Below are positions 51,973 through 61,239 of a DNA stretch of 64,000 nt, piece by piece (positions within the stretch are counted from its first letter, which is position 1; each line of letters starts with the position of its first letter). The notes under the pieces were generated by a model. That model ran no database searches and was not told the DNA's origin. It saw nothing but the letters and a program-made list of their open reading frames with translations. Origin of the DNA: JAVBQF01 sp031549195 (GTDB lineage: Bacteria; Bacillota_I; Bacilli_A; RF39; UBA660). A program made the translations under genes and the position numbers. The DNA lies in the NCBI GenBank assembly GCA_031549195.1, contig JAVBQF010000006.1, positions 50,721 to 114,720 on the forward strand, in the 5' to 3' direction.

Positions 51973-54500
51973 ATAAGAAATATGATCATAAGATAGTAGA
52001 AGCTAATAGATATGAAAAATGGTTTAAAGGAGATTATTTTAAAGCTGGTAAAGATAAAAGTAAGGAACCGTTTACAATTGTGATCCCACCACCAAATGTA
52101 ACGGGAAAACTACATTTAGGTCATGCCTGGGATACAACGCTTCAAGATATTATTATTCGGTATAAAAGAATGGATGGATATGATGCTTTATGGCTTCCTG
52201 GAATGGATCATGCTGGTATTGCAACACAAGCAAAGATTGATAAAAAACTAAAAGACATGGGCATGAAGCCAAGAGAAATGAATAGGGAAGAATGGCTTTC
52301 TTATGCTTGGGACTGGAAAAAGGAGTATTCAGAAAATATTCGTGCCCAATGGGCAAAACTCGGATTATCACTCGATTACTCTCGTGAAAGATTTACACTT
52401 GACGATGGTCTATCGAATGCTGTAAAAGACGTATTTATAACTCTTTATAATAAAGGATATATTTATAGAGGAGAAAGAATAATTAATTGGGATCCAGAAG
52501 CGATGACTGCACTGTCCAATGAAGAAGTTATTTATAAAGATATTGAAGGAGCTTTCTATCATCTAAAATATATAATTGAGGGAACCAAAGAATATTTAGA
52601 AGTTGCAACAACAAGACCTGAAACATTATTTGGAGATACAGCAGTTGCAGTTAATCCAAATGATGAAAGATATACTCATTTGATAGGTAAGAATGTAATA
52701 CTTCCGATTGTAAATAAATCTATACCAATAGTAGGGGATGAATATGCTGATCCAGAATTTGGAACAGGCGTTGTTAAAATTACTCCAGCACATGATCCTA
52801 ACGATTTTGAAGTGGGAAATAGACATAACTTAGAGCGAATTAATGTTATGAACGTAAACGGAACCATGAATGCATTTGCTAAAGGATATGAAGGTTTAGA
52901 CAGATATGATTGTAGAGAAAAATTAGTAAAAAAATTGAAAGAAAACAATTTATTAATTAAAATAGAAAAAATGAAACATTCAGTTGGCCATTCTGAAAGA
53001 ACAGATGTAATGGTTGAACCTTATCTCTCAAAACAATGGTTTGTTAAGATGGATATACTTGCAAAACAAGTGTTAGAAAATCAAAAAAGTTTGAATGATA
53101 AAGTTAATTTTGTTCCAAAAAGATTTGAAAAAATACTAATACATTGGATGGGAAACTGTCGTGACTGGTGTATATCTCGTCAATTGTGGTGGGGACATAG
53201 AATTCCAGCTTGGTATAAAGATGAAGAAATATATGTTGGAAAAGATGCTCCTATAGGTGACGGCTGGGTACAAGATAATGATGTACTTGACACATGGTTC
53301 TCTTCCGCGTTATGGCCTTTTAGTACTCTAGGTTGGCCTAACGATACAGAAGATTTAGAAAGGTACTTTCCAACAGATGTACTTGTGACAGGTTATGATA
53401 TTATATTCTTTTGGGTAGCAAGAATGGTATTCCAATCATTAGAGTTTAAAAGTGTAAGGCCATTTAAAGAATGCTTAATTCACGGTCTTATAAGAGATAA
53501 GCAAGGAAGAAAAATGTCCAAATCACTTGGTAATGGAGTAGACCCAATGGATGTTATAGAAGAATATGGCTGTGATTCACTAAGATATTTTTTAGCAACA
53601 TCTAGTGCTCCTGGTCAAGATTTGAGATATGATGAAGAAAAGATTAAATCTACCTGGAATTTTATTAATAAACTGTGGAATGCTTCAAGATTTGTATTAA
53701 TGAATTTAGAAGGATTTAATAAGTTAGATTATTCGTTTGATAATTTAACTATTTCTGATAAGTGGATATTAACAAAGTTGAACGATACCATTAAGCAAGT
53801 AAGAAAGACCATGGATAAGTATGAATTTAATAATGCATCAAGTGCTATTTATTCATTCGCATGGAATGATTATTGTGACTGGTATATAGAACTTTCTAAA
53901 AAGGATATGAGCAATACAAATAAAAGTGTATTACTTAAAGTATTAACAGATATACTTAAACTTATTCATCCATTTATGCCTTATGTAACAGAAGAAATAT
54001 ATGAGATGCTTCCAATAAAAGATAGTGAATCAATAATGATAAGTAACTATCCAAAAGCAGATAAAAATATCTACAAGGAAGAGAGATTACTATTAGATAA
54101 AATAATAGAAGATATTGTTGCAATTAGAAATATGAAGGCAACTAACAATATAACAAAAGAAGCATTTGTAACACTAAATGCAAATAAAGATATTATCTCA
54201 ATTTATGATTCACAATTAAAAATAAATGAAGAAAACATAATGAAAGAAGATATAAAAGAGTATAAAGCTTCTAATTACAAATCAAATTACATAGATATTA
54301 CTTACTATTATAAAGGTAAAGTAGAAGATGAAAGCAAGCTAGACGAAGAGATGAAGAAGTTAGAAGAATCAATCAAAAGAAGAGAAGGATTATTATCAAA
54401 CGAGAATTATATAGCAAAGGCACCTAAAAATATTGTTGATATGGATATACAAAAGCTTAAAGAAGAAAAAGAGAAGTTAAGAATCCTTATTGGAAACTAA
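51966..54500 (+). CDS. valS: Valine--tRNA ligase
   Basis: Class I synthetase that charges tRNA-Val. The 844-residue protein has the HIGH-type motif in PPPNVTGKLHLGHAW and the editing domain with VATTRPETLFGDTAVAV. The core has WCISRQLWWGHRIPAWY and KMSKS as GRKMSKSLGNGVDP. The tRNA-binding anticodon domain and a C-terminal coiled coil (DESKLDEEMKKLEESIKRRE) complete it. It is about 40 residues shorter than Bacillus ValS. Regulated by the T-box upstream. Confidence 0.98.
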   Translation: MLDKKYDHKIVEANRYEKWFKGDYFKAGKDKSKEPFTIVIPPPNVTGKLHLGHAWDTTLQDIIIRYKRMDGYDALWLPGMDHAGIATQAKIDKKLKDMGMKPREMNREEWLSYAWDWKKEYSENIRAQWAKLGLSLDYSRERFTLDDGLSNAVKDVFITLYNKGYIYRGERIINWDPEAMTALSNEEVIYKDIEGAFYHLKYIIEGTKEYLEVATTRPETLFGDTAVAVNPNDERYTHLIGKNVILPIVNKSIPIVGDEYADPEFGTGVVKITPAHDPNDFEVGNRHNLERINVMNVNGTMNAFAKGYEGLDRYDCREKLVKKLKENNLLIKIEKMKHSVGHSERTDVMVEPYLSKQWFVKMDILAKQVLENQKSLNDKVNFVPKRFEKILIHWMGNCRDWCISRQLWWGHRIPAWYKDEEIYVGKDAPIGDGWVQDNDVLDTWFSSALWPFSTLGWPNDTEDLERYFPTDVLVTGYDIIFFWVARMVFQSLEFKSVRPFKECLIHGLIRDKQGRKMSKSLGNGVDPMDVIEEYGCDSLRYFLATSSAPGQDLRYDEEKIKSTWNFINKLWNASRFVLMNLEGFNKLDYSFDNLTISDKWILTKLNDTIKQVRKTMDKYEFNNASSAIYSFAWNDYCDWYIELSKKDMSNTNKSVLLKVLTDILKLIHPFMPYVTEEIYEMLPIKDSESIMISNYPKADKNIYKEERLLLDKIIEDIVAIRNMKATNNITKEAFVTLNANKDIISIYDSQLKINEENIMKEDIKEYKASNYKSNYIDITYYYKGKVEDESKLDEEMKKLEESIKRREGLLSNENYIAKAPKNIVDMDIQKLKEEKEKLRILIGN

Positions 54501-54581
54501 TCTCTTTTTTACTATTAAATGAATGGTAATGAAAGTAATAATTTGATATAATAATGTTAATTAATATGAGGAGGTTAGTAT

Positions 54582-55298
54582 ATGAATAGAATTTTAAAAG
54601 CACTATTAGAACAAAAAAAGTCTAAACTAAAAGGTAATTTGTACCATAATACTCAAATAAAATTTTCATATAATACTAATCGCATTGAAGGATCAAAATT
54701 TACAGAAGAAGAAACCAGGTATATATTTGAGACTAACACAACCTTGGGCAATACAAATAATATTGACGATATAATTGAAACTACAAATCATTTCTATTTA
54801 TTTGATTATATGCTTGATCATTTCAATGATGGCTTGTCAGAATCACTGATAAAAGAATTTCATAAACTTTTAAAAAGAGGAACAAGCGATGAGAGAAAAG
54901 ATTGGTTTAATGTTGGAGAATATAAGAATCTTGCAAATGAGGTAAGCGGTCAGATGACAACACCACCGAATAAAGTGGATAAAGAAATAAAAAAATTGCT
55001 TTCTTGGTATAATTCTTTAGAAGATGTTACTATTAATGAAATTATTAATTTTCATCAAAAATTTGAAACGATTCATCCTTTTCAAGATGGAAATGGACAG
55101 GTTGGAAGAATTATTATGTTTAAAGAATGTTTAAAAAATAGCATAATACCATTTATTATTGATGATGACCATAAATTATTTTATTATAGAGACTTAAAAG
55201 AATTTGAAAGTGAACCGAGATATCTTCTGGATACTTGTTTAAGTGCACAAGATAATTATGAAAAAATGTGTATTGAATTTTTAGGTGATAAACAGTAA
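54582..55298 (+). CDS. Fic-domain protein with variant active-site motif
   Basis: The 238-residue protein has the Fic core FHQKFETIHPFQDGNGQVGRI. The canonical motif is HPFxDGNGRxxR; here the first Arg is Gln (GNGQVGR), while His, Asp, both Gly and Asn and the last Arg are kept. The N-terminal helix SYNTNRIEGSKF matches the inhibitory (S/T)xxxE(G/N) pattern of self-inhibited Fic proteins. Fic enzymes usually transfer AMP to a protein hydroxyl. The Arg normally contacts phosphate, so activity may be changed. It follows valS with its own GAGGAGG site. Confidence 0.93.
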   Translation: MNRILKALLEQKKSKLKGNLYHNTQIKFSYNTNRIEGSKFTEEETRYIFETNTTLGNTNNIDDIIETTNHFYLFDYMLDHFNDGLSESLIKEFHKLLKRGTSDERKDWFNVGEYKNLANEVSGQMTTPPNKVDKEIKKLLSWYNSLEDVTINEIINFHQKFETIHPFQDGNGQVGRIIMFKECLKNSIIPFIIDDDHKLFYYRDLKEFESEPRYLLDTCLSAQDNYEKMCIEFLGDKQ

Positions 55299-55323
55299 AA
55301 TGATAGAAATTAAGAAACATTAG

Positions 55324-55370
55324 TATGTGAAGGAACTTGCTTAGTAGTTCCTTCATATAATGTTTTTTTA
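55324..55370 (+). terminator. Terminator after the fic gene
   Basis: A long stem, TGAAGGAACT (about 55328-55337) with AGTTCCTTCA, then TATAATG and T run. Confidence 0.75.
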
Positions 55371-55417
55371 TTAGACAAAAGGTAGTTGCTATAATATAAT
55401 TACTATAGGTGAATAAA

Positions 55418-56359
55418 ATGAATGATATAAAAGTAATATTTATGGGGACGCCAGATTTTAGTGTACCAATTCTACAAAGTTTAGTAGACAATTATAATGT
55501 TATTGCGGTAGTTACTCAGCCAGATAAAGAAATAGGAAGGCATAAGGAGTTGAGTTTTTCTCCAATAAAGAAACTTGCTTTAAATTATAATATTAAAGTA
55601 ATTCAACCAGTAAGGGTAAGAAAAGAATATGAAAGTATTACAGCATTAAATCCTGATATAATTATAACTTGCGCATATGGACAAATAATTCCAAAAGAAT
55701 TGCTTGACTGCCCACCACTTGGCTGTATTAATGTTCATGCATCATTACTTCCAAAACTAAGAGGTGGTGCACCAATTCATCGAGCGATAATGGATGGATT
55801 ATCTGAAACAGGAATTACTATCATGTATATGGATGAACACATGGATACTGGTGATATGATAGAAAATAATAGTATTGAAATTACAAATACTATGACAACA
55901 GGGGAATTGCATGATAAGTTATCAACGATGGGGGCAGAATTACTTATTAAAACATTACCAAGTATAATTGATGGTACTAATAAAAGAGTAAAGCAAAACG
56001 AGGAAGAGGCAACACTTGCCAAACTTATAAAAAGAGAAGATGAGCTAATAGATTTTAGCAAAGAAACTAAAATTGTTTATAATCAAATAAGAGGACTTAA
56101 TCCTTTCCCTGGGGCATACACAACAATTGATAATAAAGTAATGAAAGTATACTCTTCAAGAATAGGAAACAGTAATAAAGGAATTAATATAGGAGAAATC
56201 ATAAGTATATATAATGACGGTATAGGAATAAAAACACTAGATGGTGAAATTATTTTAACAATTATTAAACCAGAAGGTAAAAAACAGATATTAGTTAAAG
56301 ACTATTTAAATGGAATAGATAAAAATAAATTAATAGGTAAAATATTGGGGAGTGAATAA
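55418..56359 (+). CDS. fmt: Methionyl-tRNA formyltransferase
   Basis: Start at 55418, after AGGTGAATAAA. Formylates Met-tRNAi with 10-formyl-THF. The 313-residue protein has VIFMGTPDFSVPIL, VVTQPDKEIGR and the catalytic loop INVHASLLPKLRGGAPIHRAI, with the HxSLLP and Asn/His/Asp set, and TGDMI. A C-terminal tRNA-binding OB-type domain from about 205 begins NQIRGLNPFPGAYTT. The next gene starts one base after the stop. Confidence 0.97.
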   Translation: MNDIKVIFMGTPDFSVPILQSLVDNYNVIAVVTQPDKEIGRHKELSFSPIKKLALNYNIKVIQPVRVRKEYESITALNPDIIITCAYGQIIPKELLDCPPLGCINVHASLLPKLRGGAPIHRAIMDGLSETGITIMYMDEHMDTGDMIENNSIEITNTMTTGELHDKLSTMGAELLIKTLPSIIDGTNKRVKQNEEEATLAKLIKREDELIDFSKETKIVYNQIRGLNPFPGAYTTIDNKVMKVYSSRIGNSNKGINIGEIISIYNDGIGIKTLDGEIILTIIKPEGKKQILVKDYLNGIDKNKLIGKILGSE

Positions 56360-56360
56360 G

Positions 56361-57125
56361 ATGGCAAAAATGAATAATATGATAGATTTTAATAGATTAA
56401 AAACAGATAGTGCATATAAATCACGTATTATTCTTTTAGGTTATGCTCTTTTCTTTGTTGTACTTATAATAATATTAAGATTTGGTAATACTAATGATGG
56501 TAACACTAATAAAAAGAATAATGATAATAACACTAATATAAATGAGAATACTGATAATACAAAAACAGATGATTTTAAAGAGTTTGCAAATATTAGAAAT
56601 GGAATCTTCAATTTTGTCTACACATTAAATATCAATGATGATTTGTATATATCAACAGGTAAGAAGTATAATCAAAAAGAATCTTTCACACTTACAGAAA
56701 GTAAGACAAATAGAAAACTAATTTATCTTGTTTATGGGAATGATATAGTAGCCAAATTAGAAGATGGGGTAGAAACAGATTCTACATATGTAATAGCAAG
56801 CAAACCAGTTACTTATATTGACTATTTTGACCATACAGTTTTAGAAAAAATTATAAAAGAATCCACATATAATAAGAATGATGATACATATGAAATTATA
56901 AATAGTAAATTAGTAGATATTCTTGAATATAATAGTGAGAGAGTAAAGGATAAGGAAGCAACAAATAAAATAACCCTTGAAAAAAAGAATAATAATATTA
57001 TAAGTATAAAAATGGACTATTCAAATTTTGCAAAAGAATTTGATGAAACAATAACAGAAATATCATTTAGCTTAGAATATACAGAATTTAATTTGGTTGA
57101 TGATTTTGATATAACATATGAATAA
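56361..57125 (+). CDS. Single-pass membrane protein of unknown function
   Basis: Start at 56361, after GGGGAGTGAATAAG. The 254-residue product has a cytosolic start (NRLKTDSAYKSRI), one transmembrane segment (about 26-44), and a Asn/Thr-rich linker (NDGNTNKKNNDNNTNINENTDN). The outer domain has several beta-type strands such as FNFVYTLNINDDLYIS and KITLEKKNNNIISIKMDYSNF. The linker-domain layout resembles membrane-anchored envelope proteins. No family recognised. Directly after fmt, so co-transcribed. Confidence 0.75.
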   Translation: MAKMNNMIDFNRLKTDSAYKSRIILLGYALFFVVLIIILRFGNTNDGNTNKKNNDNNTNINENTDNTKTDDFKEFANIRNGIFNFVYTLNINDDLYISTGKKYNQKESFTLTESKTNRKLIYLVYGNDIVAKLEDGVETDSTYVIASKPVTYIDYFDHTVLEKIIKESTYNKNDDTYEIINSKLVDILEYNSERVKDKEATNKITLEKKNNNIISIKMDYSNFAKEFDETITEISFSLEYTEFNLVDDFDITYE

Positions 57126-57221
57126 TATACAAAAATATCAAAAAAATAGGAAAATATTATTGCATTCTTAAAAAAATTAGTATATACTCTATAAGTACTG
57201 CTTTTTAAGCATACACTTTGT

Positions 57222-57298
<77 letters not shown>

Positions 57299-57306
57299 TA
57301 ATTTTT

Positions 57307-57383
57307 GCCTCAATAGCTCAGTTGGTTAGAGCACTTGACTGTTAATCAAGGGGTCCTAGGTTCAAGTCCTAGTTGGGGCGCCA
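57307..57383 (+). tRNA. tRNA-Asn (GTT)
   Basis: 77 nt with CCA. Acceptor GCCTCAA pairs with TTGGGGC, anticodon loop CTGTTAA. This is the tRNA sensed by the Asn T-box of asnA. Confidence 0.97.
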
Positions 57384-57391
57384 TTATATTT

Positions 57392-57468
57392 GGCCAGTTG
57401 GTGAAGTGGCTTAACACACCGCCCTTTCACGGCGGCATTCATGGATTCGAATTCCATACTGGTCACCA
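57392..57468 (+). tRNA. tRNA-Glu (TTC)
   Basis: 77 nt with CCA. Acceptor GGCCAGT pairs with ACTGGTC, anticodon loop CTTTCAC. Confidence 0.96.
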
Positions 57469-57477
57469 TTAAGAAGT

Positions 57478-57508
57478 AAACGAGTTGTAATGACTTGTTT
57501 TATTTTTT
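57478..57508 (+). terminator. Terminator of the tRNA cluster
   Basis: AAACGAGT (57478-57485) with ACTTGTTT (57493-57500), then TATTTTTT. Confidence 0.75.
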
Positions 57509-57555
57509 CTTAACATAACTATCTATATTAAGCGTATTATTTAATAGGTGATGTT

Positions 57556-57789
57556 ATGAACCTATCAGATTTACAAAATAAGTATGTAGTAAATGTAAGT
57601 GATGGAAGAAATATAGGTAGTATAATAGATGTAAAAATCGATGCGAATAGTGGAAGTATTATTTCACTAGTACTTGAAACACAGAAGTCTTTTTTCTCCT
57701 TTGGTGGAAAAGAAAATGGTGTTGAAATATATTGGAAAGATATAACTAAAATAGGAGAAGATATAATACTAGTAAATATTTCTTTATAA
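57556..57789 (+). CDS. YlmC/YmxH-family PRC-barrel protein
   Basis: The 77-residue protein is one PRC-barrel: LSDLQNKYVVNVSDGRNIGSIIDVKIDANSG then ISLVLET and IYWKDITKIGEDIILVNI. This is the YlmC/YmxH group, described as sporulation-associated in Bacillus but widespread in Firmicutes. Its molecular role is not established. ATG follows AATAGGTGATGTT; a short T-rich stretch follows. Confidence 0.93.
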   Translation: MNLSDLQNKYVVNVSDGRNIGSIIDVKIDANSGSIISLVLETQKSFFSFGGKENGVEIYWKDITKIGEDIILVNISL

Positions 57790-57827
57790 TCTTCTTTTTT
57801 TTTGATACAATTTAACTGGTGAAACAA

Positions 57828-58310
57828 ATGAATAATAAATTTAAAATATTAGGAATTGCAGTTATTGGTATTGTTATAGATCAATTAGTTAAATTTTTAA
57901 TTGAGACAAATATAACATTGCGTAGTTCTATCACAGTTATTAAAGATTTCTTTTATATAACTTATGTAAGAAATACTGGCGGAGCATGGGGAATACTTGC
58001 TGGAAATATATTATTTCTAATACTTATAACTATAGTGTTTATTTATATATTAATTAAATATATTTCAAATGAAAAAAAAATATCTTTAATTCAAACTATT
58101 TCATATGGATTTATAATAAGTGGCATTTTAGGTAATTTAATAGATAGATTATTTAGGGGATATGTTGTGGATATGTTTCATACTTATATATTCTCATATG
58201 ATTTTCCAGTATTTAATATAGCTGACTCACTTATTGTAGTAGGAGTTATATTTATGATAATTGACATGGTAAGGAGCGATATACATGAACATAGTAGCAG
58301 AAAAAAATAA
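57828..58310 (+). CDS. lspA: Lipoprotein signal peptidase (signal peptidase II)
   Basis: Start at 57828, after TGGTGAAACAA. Removes signal peptides from lipid-modified prolipoproteins at the membrane. The 160-residue protein has four membrane segments, the motif VRNTGGAWGILAG, and the catalytic Asp pair, one in LIDRLFRGYVVDMF and one in FNIADSLIV. The GH25 lipoprotein elsewhere in this window is a likely substrate. It overlaps rluD by 26 bases. Confidence 0.96.
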   Translation: MNNKFKILGIAVIGIVIDQLVKFLIETNITLRSSITVIKDFFYITYVRNTGGAWGILAGNILFLILITIVFIYILIKYISNEKKISLIQTISYGFIISGILGNLIDRLFRGYVVDMFHTYIFSYDFPVFNIADSLIVVGVIFMIIDMVRSDIHEHSSRKK

Positions 58311-59166
58311 TATTAGACTTGATCAATATTTAGTAGAAAAACTAGAACTATCAAGAAGGAAAGTGCAAAGACTAATAAAAGAACAAAGAGTGTTAGTAAA
58401 TGATAGTGAAACATCTGCAAATTACAATGTAAAAATAGATGATCATATAGAAATAGATGATGACTTAAATTTTACAGTTGATATAAAAGGTGAAGATATA
58501 GATATTGATATTAGATATGAAGATGATGATTTACTAGTTATAAACAAAAAAAGCGGAATGGTTGTTCATCCAGCACCAGGCAATTACACTGCTACACTTG
58601 TTAATGCATTAATAAATAAATTTGAATTATCAACAGGTAGTGAACAAAGACCAGGTATTGTTCATAGAATAGACAAAGATACTAGTGGATTGCTTGTTGT
58701 TGCTAAAAATGATTCTACACATGAAGCATTAAGTGAAATGCTAAAGAAAAAGGAAGTAGAGCGAATCTATGTTGCTTTAGTTGAAGGTGTTATAAAACAC
58801 GAAACAGGGACCATTGATGCGCCAATTGGAAGAGATACACAAAATAGACAGAAGATGGCTGTAACGGATGTAAATAGCAAAGATGCAATAACACATTTCA
58901 AAGTACTGAAAAGATACGAAGATAAGACCTTAATTGAATGTAAACTAGAAACAGGTAGAACACATCAAATAAGAGTTCATATGAATTATATTGGCTATCC
59001 AATAGTTGGAGACCCAGTATATGGAAAAGGAAAAAGCAAAGATGAATTTGGCCAATTGCTGCATTCAAAGAGTATTAGATTTATTCATCCAAAAACTAAA
59101 AAAGAAATCTACATTGAAAGTGAATTACCAAAAGAATTTGAGGACTATTTGGAAATATTAAAATAG
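58285..59166 (+). CDS. RluD-family pseudouridine synthase
   Basis: The 293-residue protein has an S4 RNA-binding domain (RLDQYLVEKLELSRRKVQRLIKEQRVLVN) and a pseudouridine synthase domain with catalytic Asp in VHRIDKDTSGLLVVAKN. LETGRTHQIRVHMNYIGYPIVGDPVYG is the C-terminal motif. It modifies uridines in 23S rRNA; the precise site cannot be told. The lspA-rluD order is normal for Firmicutes. Confidence 0.95.
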   Translation: MNIVAEKNNIRLDQYLVEKLELSRRKVQRLIKEQRVLVNDSETSANYNVKIDDHIEIDDDLNFTVDIKGEDIDIDIRYEDDDLLVINKKSGMVVHPAPGNYTATLVNALINKFELSTGSEQRPGIVHRIDKDTSGLLVVAKNDSTHEALSEMLKKKEVERIYVALVEGVIKHETGTIDAPIGRDTQNRQKMAVTDVNSKDAITHFKVLKRYEDKTLIECKLETGRTHQIRVHMNYIGYPIVGDPVYGKGKSKDEFGQLLHSKSIRFIHPKTKKEIYIESELPKEFEDYLEILK

Positions 59167-59218
59167 CAAAATGATTATTGCTTTGTTTGCTCTTTTTATA
59201 TAAAAGAAGATAGAAAAC

Positions 59219-59671
59219 TTAACTATTAATAATAAAGATACTTAAAGTGACAAGTGTTAAATAAAAGTTCCAAATAATAGAAGGTACTAAAATTTTAGTA
59301 TCTTTTTTATCGGTAAAACAAAGTTCTTCATGCAAATATAAAAGCGCAATAAAACTTGCTAATTTAAAAGTAAAGCTAAGGAAAGGACTAATTATCACAA
59401 AACTGAAAATCACATATAACAAATATATTATATGATTTAATATAGCAATATAAATAAATCTTCTTGATAGTTCATTAAAAGAATAATGATACTTTTTAAA
59501 TATTAGAGTTAGAAAAAAAGCTAAAAGAAATATTAAAACCAAATTAATAATAATATAGTACTTTATATCTATAGAAAAAAAAGGAAAGTTAATAAATTCT
59601 ATTTCCTTATACATAAGCTGTGGTAATGCTAAAGAAGACAATAATAATAGAAAACTAATAATAAATTTCAT
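59219..59671 (-). CDS. TspO/MBR-like membrane protein
   Basis: The 150-residue product has five hydrophobic segments. Near the end, LVPSIIWNFYLTLVTLSIFIIN resembles the last helix of TspO proteins (PxxxWxxxxTxLxxxIxxLN). Length fits TspO (about 155), but the Trp-rich earlier motif is largely lost, so the call is tentative. TspO proteins bind porphyrins and other hydrophobic ligands. It starts with ATG behind AAGAGGTTTTT and is divergent from the rhomboid gene. Confidence 0.5.
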   Translation of the reverse strand: MKFIISFLLLLSSLALPQLMYKEIEFINFPFFSIDIKYYIIINLVLIFLLAFFLTLIFKKYHYSFNELSRRFIYIAILNHIIYLLYVIFSFVIISPFLSFTFKLASFIALLYLHEELCFTDKKDTKILVPSIIWNFYLTLVTLSIFIINS

Positions 59672-59772
59672 AAAAACCTCTTTATAAATTCTATGATATG
59701 GAATTAAATTTAACTATTAATTTTTTTTATAAAAGATGTTATAATGTTGATAGCTCGATAAGGAGGTATAAA

Positions 59773-60921
59773 GTGGAAGACACATTAGATAGAAAAAATA
59801 TGATAGCAATGAAACTATTACATTATTTTATTACTGAAAAAAATTATAATCCTATAATACTTCAGGGTGCTGAAGATGAAATATGGCTAGAAAACTTAAG
59901 CAGTGAATATAAGATTATTAGAATAGTATCACATCATATACATAATAATGAACAATTAGATTTTGATATATTTAAAACAAAACATATTGTTAAAAAGATA
60001 AAGAAGAAAACATTTTCTTTTAATCTAAATGTTTTAAGTATATTTACAGATGTAGAAGATAGAGTAGATATAAAGGAAGAAACTTATCCAGGATGTATTT
60101 CTTTATATGCTGAAAAAGATATTAATAAATATGATAATATTATAAAGGTATTTCCGGATATTGATAATAAATTAGAATTTTCAGAAGATGGATTTCAATT
60201 GTTTATGAAAATTACTACTGATATAAATAGCAAAAATAAAACAGATGCCTTAAGAGTAGAAGAAGTATTTAAGCCAAAGAAACCAATTGCTACAATTACT
60301 CTTATTGCTTTAAATGTTTTAATATTCGCTTTTATGTTATTAGGTAATTTATATGAACCAATTGTAGAAACATTTGCTAATTATGGGCCATATGTAGTTA
60401 AGTACCATGAATATTACAGGTTAATAACAGGTGCATTTTTACATGCAGACATTATTCATTTAGTACTTAATATGTATTCTTTATATATAATAGGTTCTCA
60501 AATAGAAAGTTTTATGGGAAAAGCAAAGTATCTAACAATTTATTTGTTTAGTGCTCTAACTGGAAGTCTACTTTCAATTATACTAAATAAATACGCTTCA
60601 GTTGGTGCTAGTGGTGCTATATTTGGACTTTTAGGATCTATGTTATATTTTGGATATCACTATAGAGTTTACTTGGGTGGAGTAATAAAAAGTCAAATAA
60701 TACCTCTTATCATACTTAATTTTGCACTTGGTTTTGCAAGTGGAGGATTAATTGATAATTATGCTCATATTGGTGGATTCATTGGAGGCATATTAATAAC
60801 TATTGGTGTAGGTGTTAAATATAAAAGTAATAAATTTGAAATGATAAATGGTATTATTACATCATTAATATTTGTTTTAGCACTTATAATATTTGCATTT
60901 AATTATGTCAATTATAGTTGA
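59773..60921 (+). CDS. Rhomboid-family intramembrane serine protease
   Basis: GTG start at 59773, behind AAGGAGGTATAAA. The 382-residue protein has an N-terminal soluble domain of about 190 residues and then seven membrane segments. The rhomboid signatures are GAFLHADIIHLVLNMYSLYIIGSQIE, the catalytic Ser in SVGASGAIFGLLG and the catalytic His in NYAHIGGFIGG. It cuts transmembrane substrates within the bilayer. Substrates are unknown. The N-terminal domain matches no motif I know, but a cytosolic extension is typical of Bacillus GluP-like rhomboids. Confidence 0.94.
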   Translation: MEDTLDRKNMIAMKLLHYFITEKNYNPIILQGAEDEIWLENLSSEYKIIRIVSHHIHNNEQLDFDIFKTKHIVKKIKKKTFSFNLNVLSIFTDVEDRVDIKEETYPGCISLYAEKDINKYDNIIKVFPDIDNKLEFSEDGFQLFMKITTDINSKNKTDALRVEEVFKPKKPIATITLIALNVLIFAFMLLGNLYEPIVETFANYGPYVVKYHEYYRLITGAFLHADIIHLVLNMYSLYIIGSQIESFMGKAKYLTIYLFSALTGSLLSIILNKYASVGASGAIFGLLGSMLYFGYHYRVYLGGVIKSQIIPLIILNFALGFASGGLIDNYAHIGGFIGGILITIGVGVKYKSNKFEMINGIITSLIFVLALIIFAFNYVNYS

Positions 60922-60978
60922 TTAGTTTTAATTTTGGTGATATTATTATATTAGCTATACTAAACTAGAGGTGATAAT

Positions 60979-61239
60979 ATGGATTCACTAAATGAAAGTC
61001 CAACTAGTCTATACTCAGTTGAAGAATTTGAAGAATCATATGTAAAAGTAATCTTAAAAGAAGTTTATGAGGCTTTAAAGGAACGTGGATATAATCCTAC
61101 TAATCAATTAGTTGGTTATATTATGAGTGGAGATCCCGGCTATATTTCTTCTCATAAAGATGCTAGAAATAAAATAACTAGCATTGATCGTAATAAGCTC
61201 ATTGAAGTTCTATTAAAAGAGTATATTAATAAATTATGA
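60979..61239 (+). CDS. IreB-family regulatory protein
   Basis: The 86-residue protein has the full IreB/UPF0297 pattern: KVILKEVYEALKERGYNPTNQLVGYIMSGDPGYISSHKDARNKI. In Enterococcus IreB is a phosphorylation target of a Ser/Thr kinase linked to cell-wall stress. Its stop overlaps the start of ruvX by 4 bases (ATGA). First gene of a conserved run (ireB-ruvX-yrzB-mltG-trmR). Confidence 0.96.
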   Translation: MDSLNESPTSLYSVEEFEESYVKVILKEVYEALKERGYNPTNQLVGYIMSGDPGYISSHKDARNKITSIDRNKLIEVLLKEYINKL

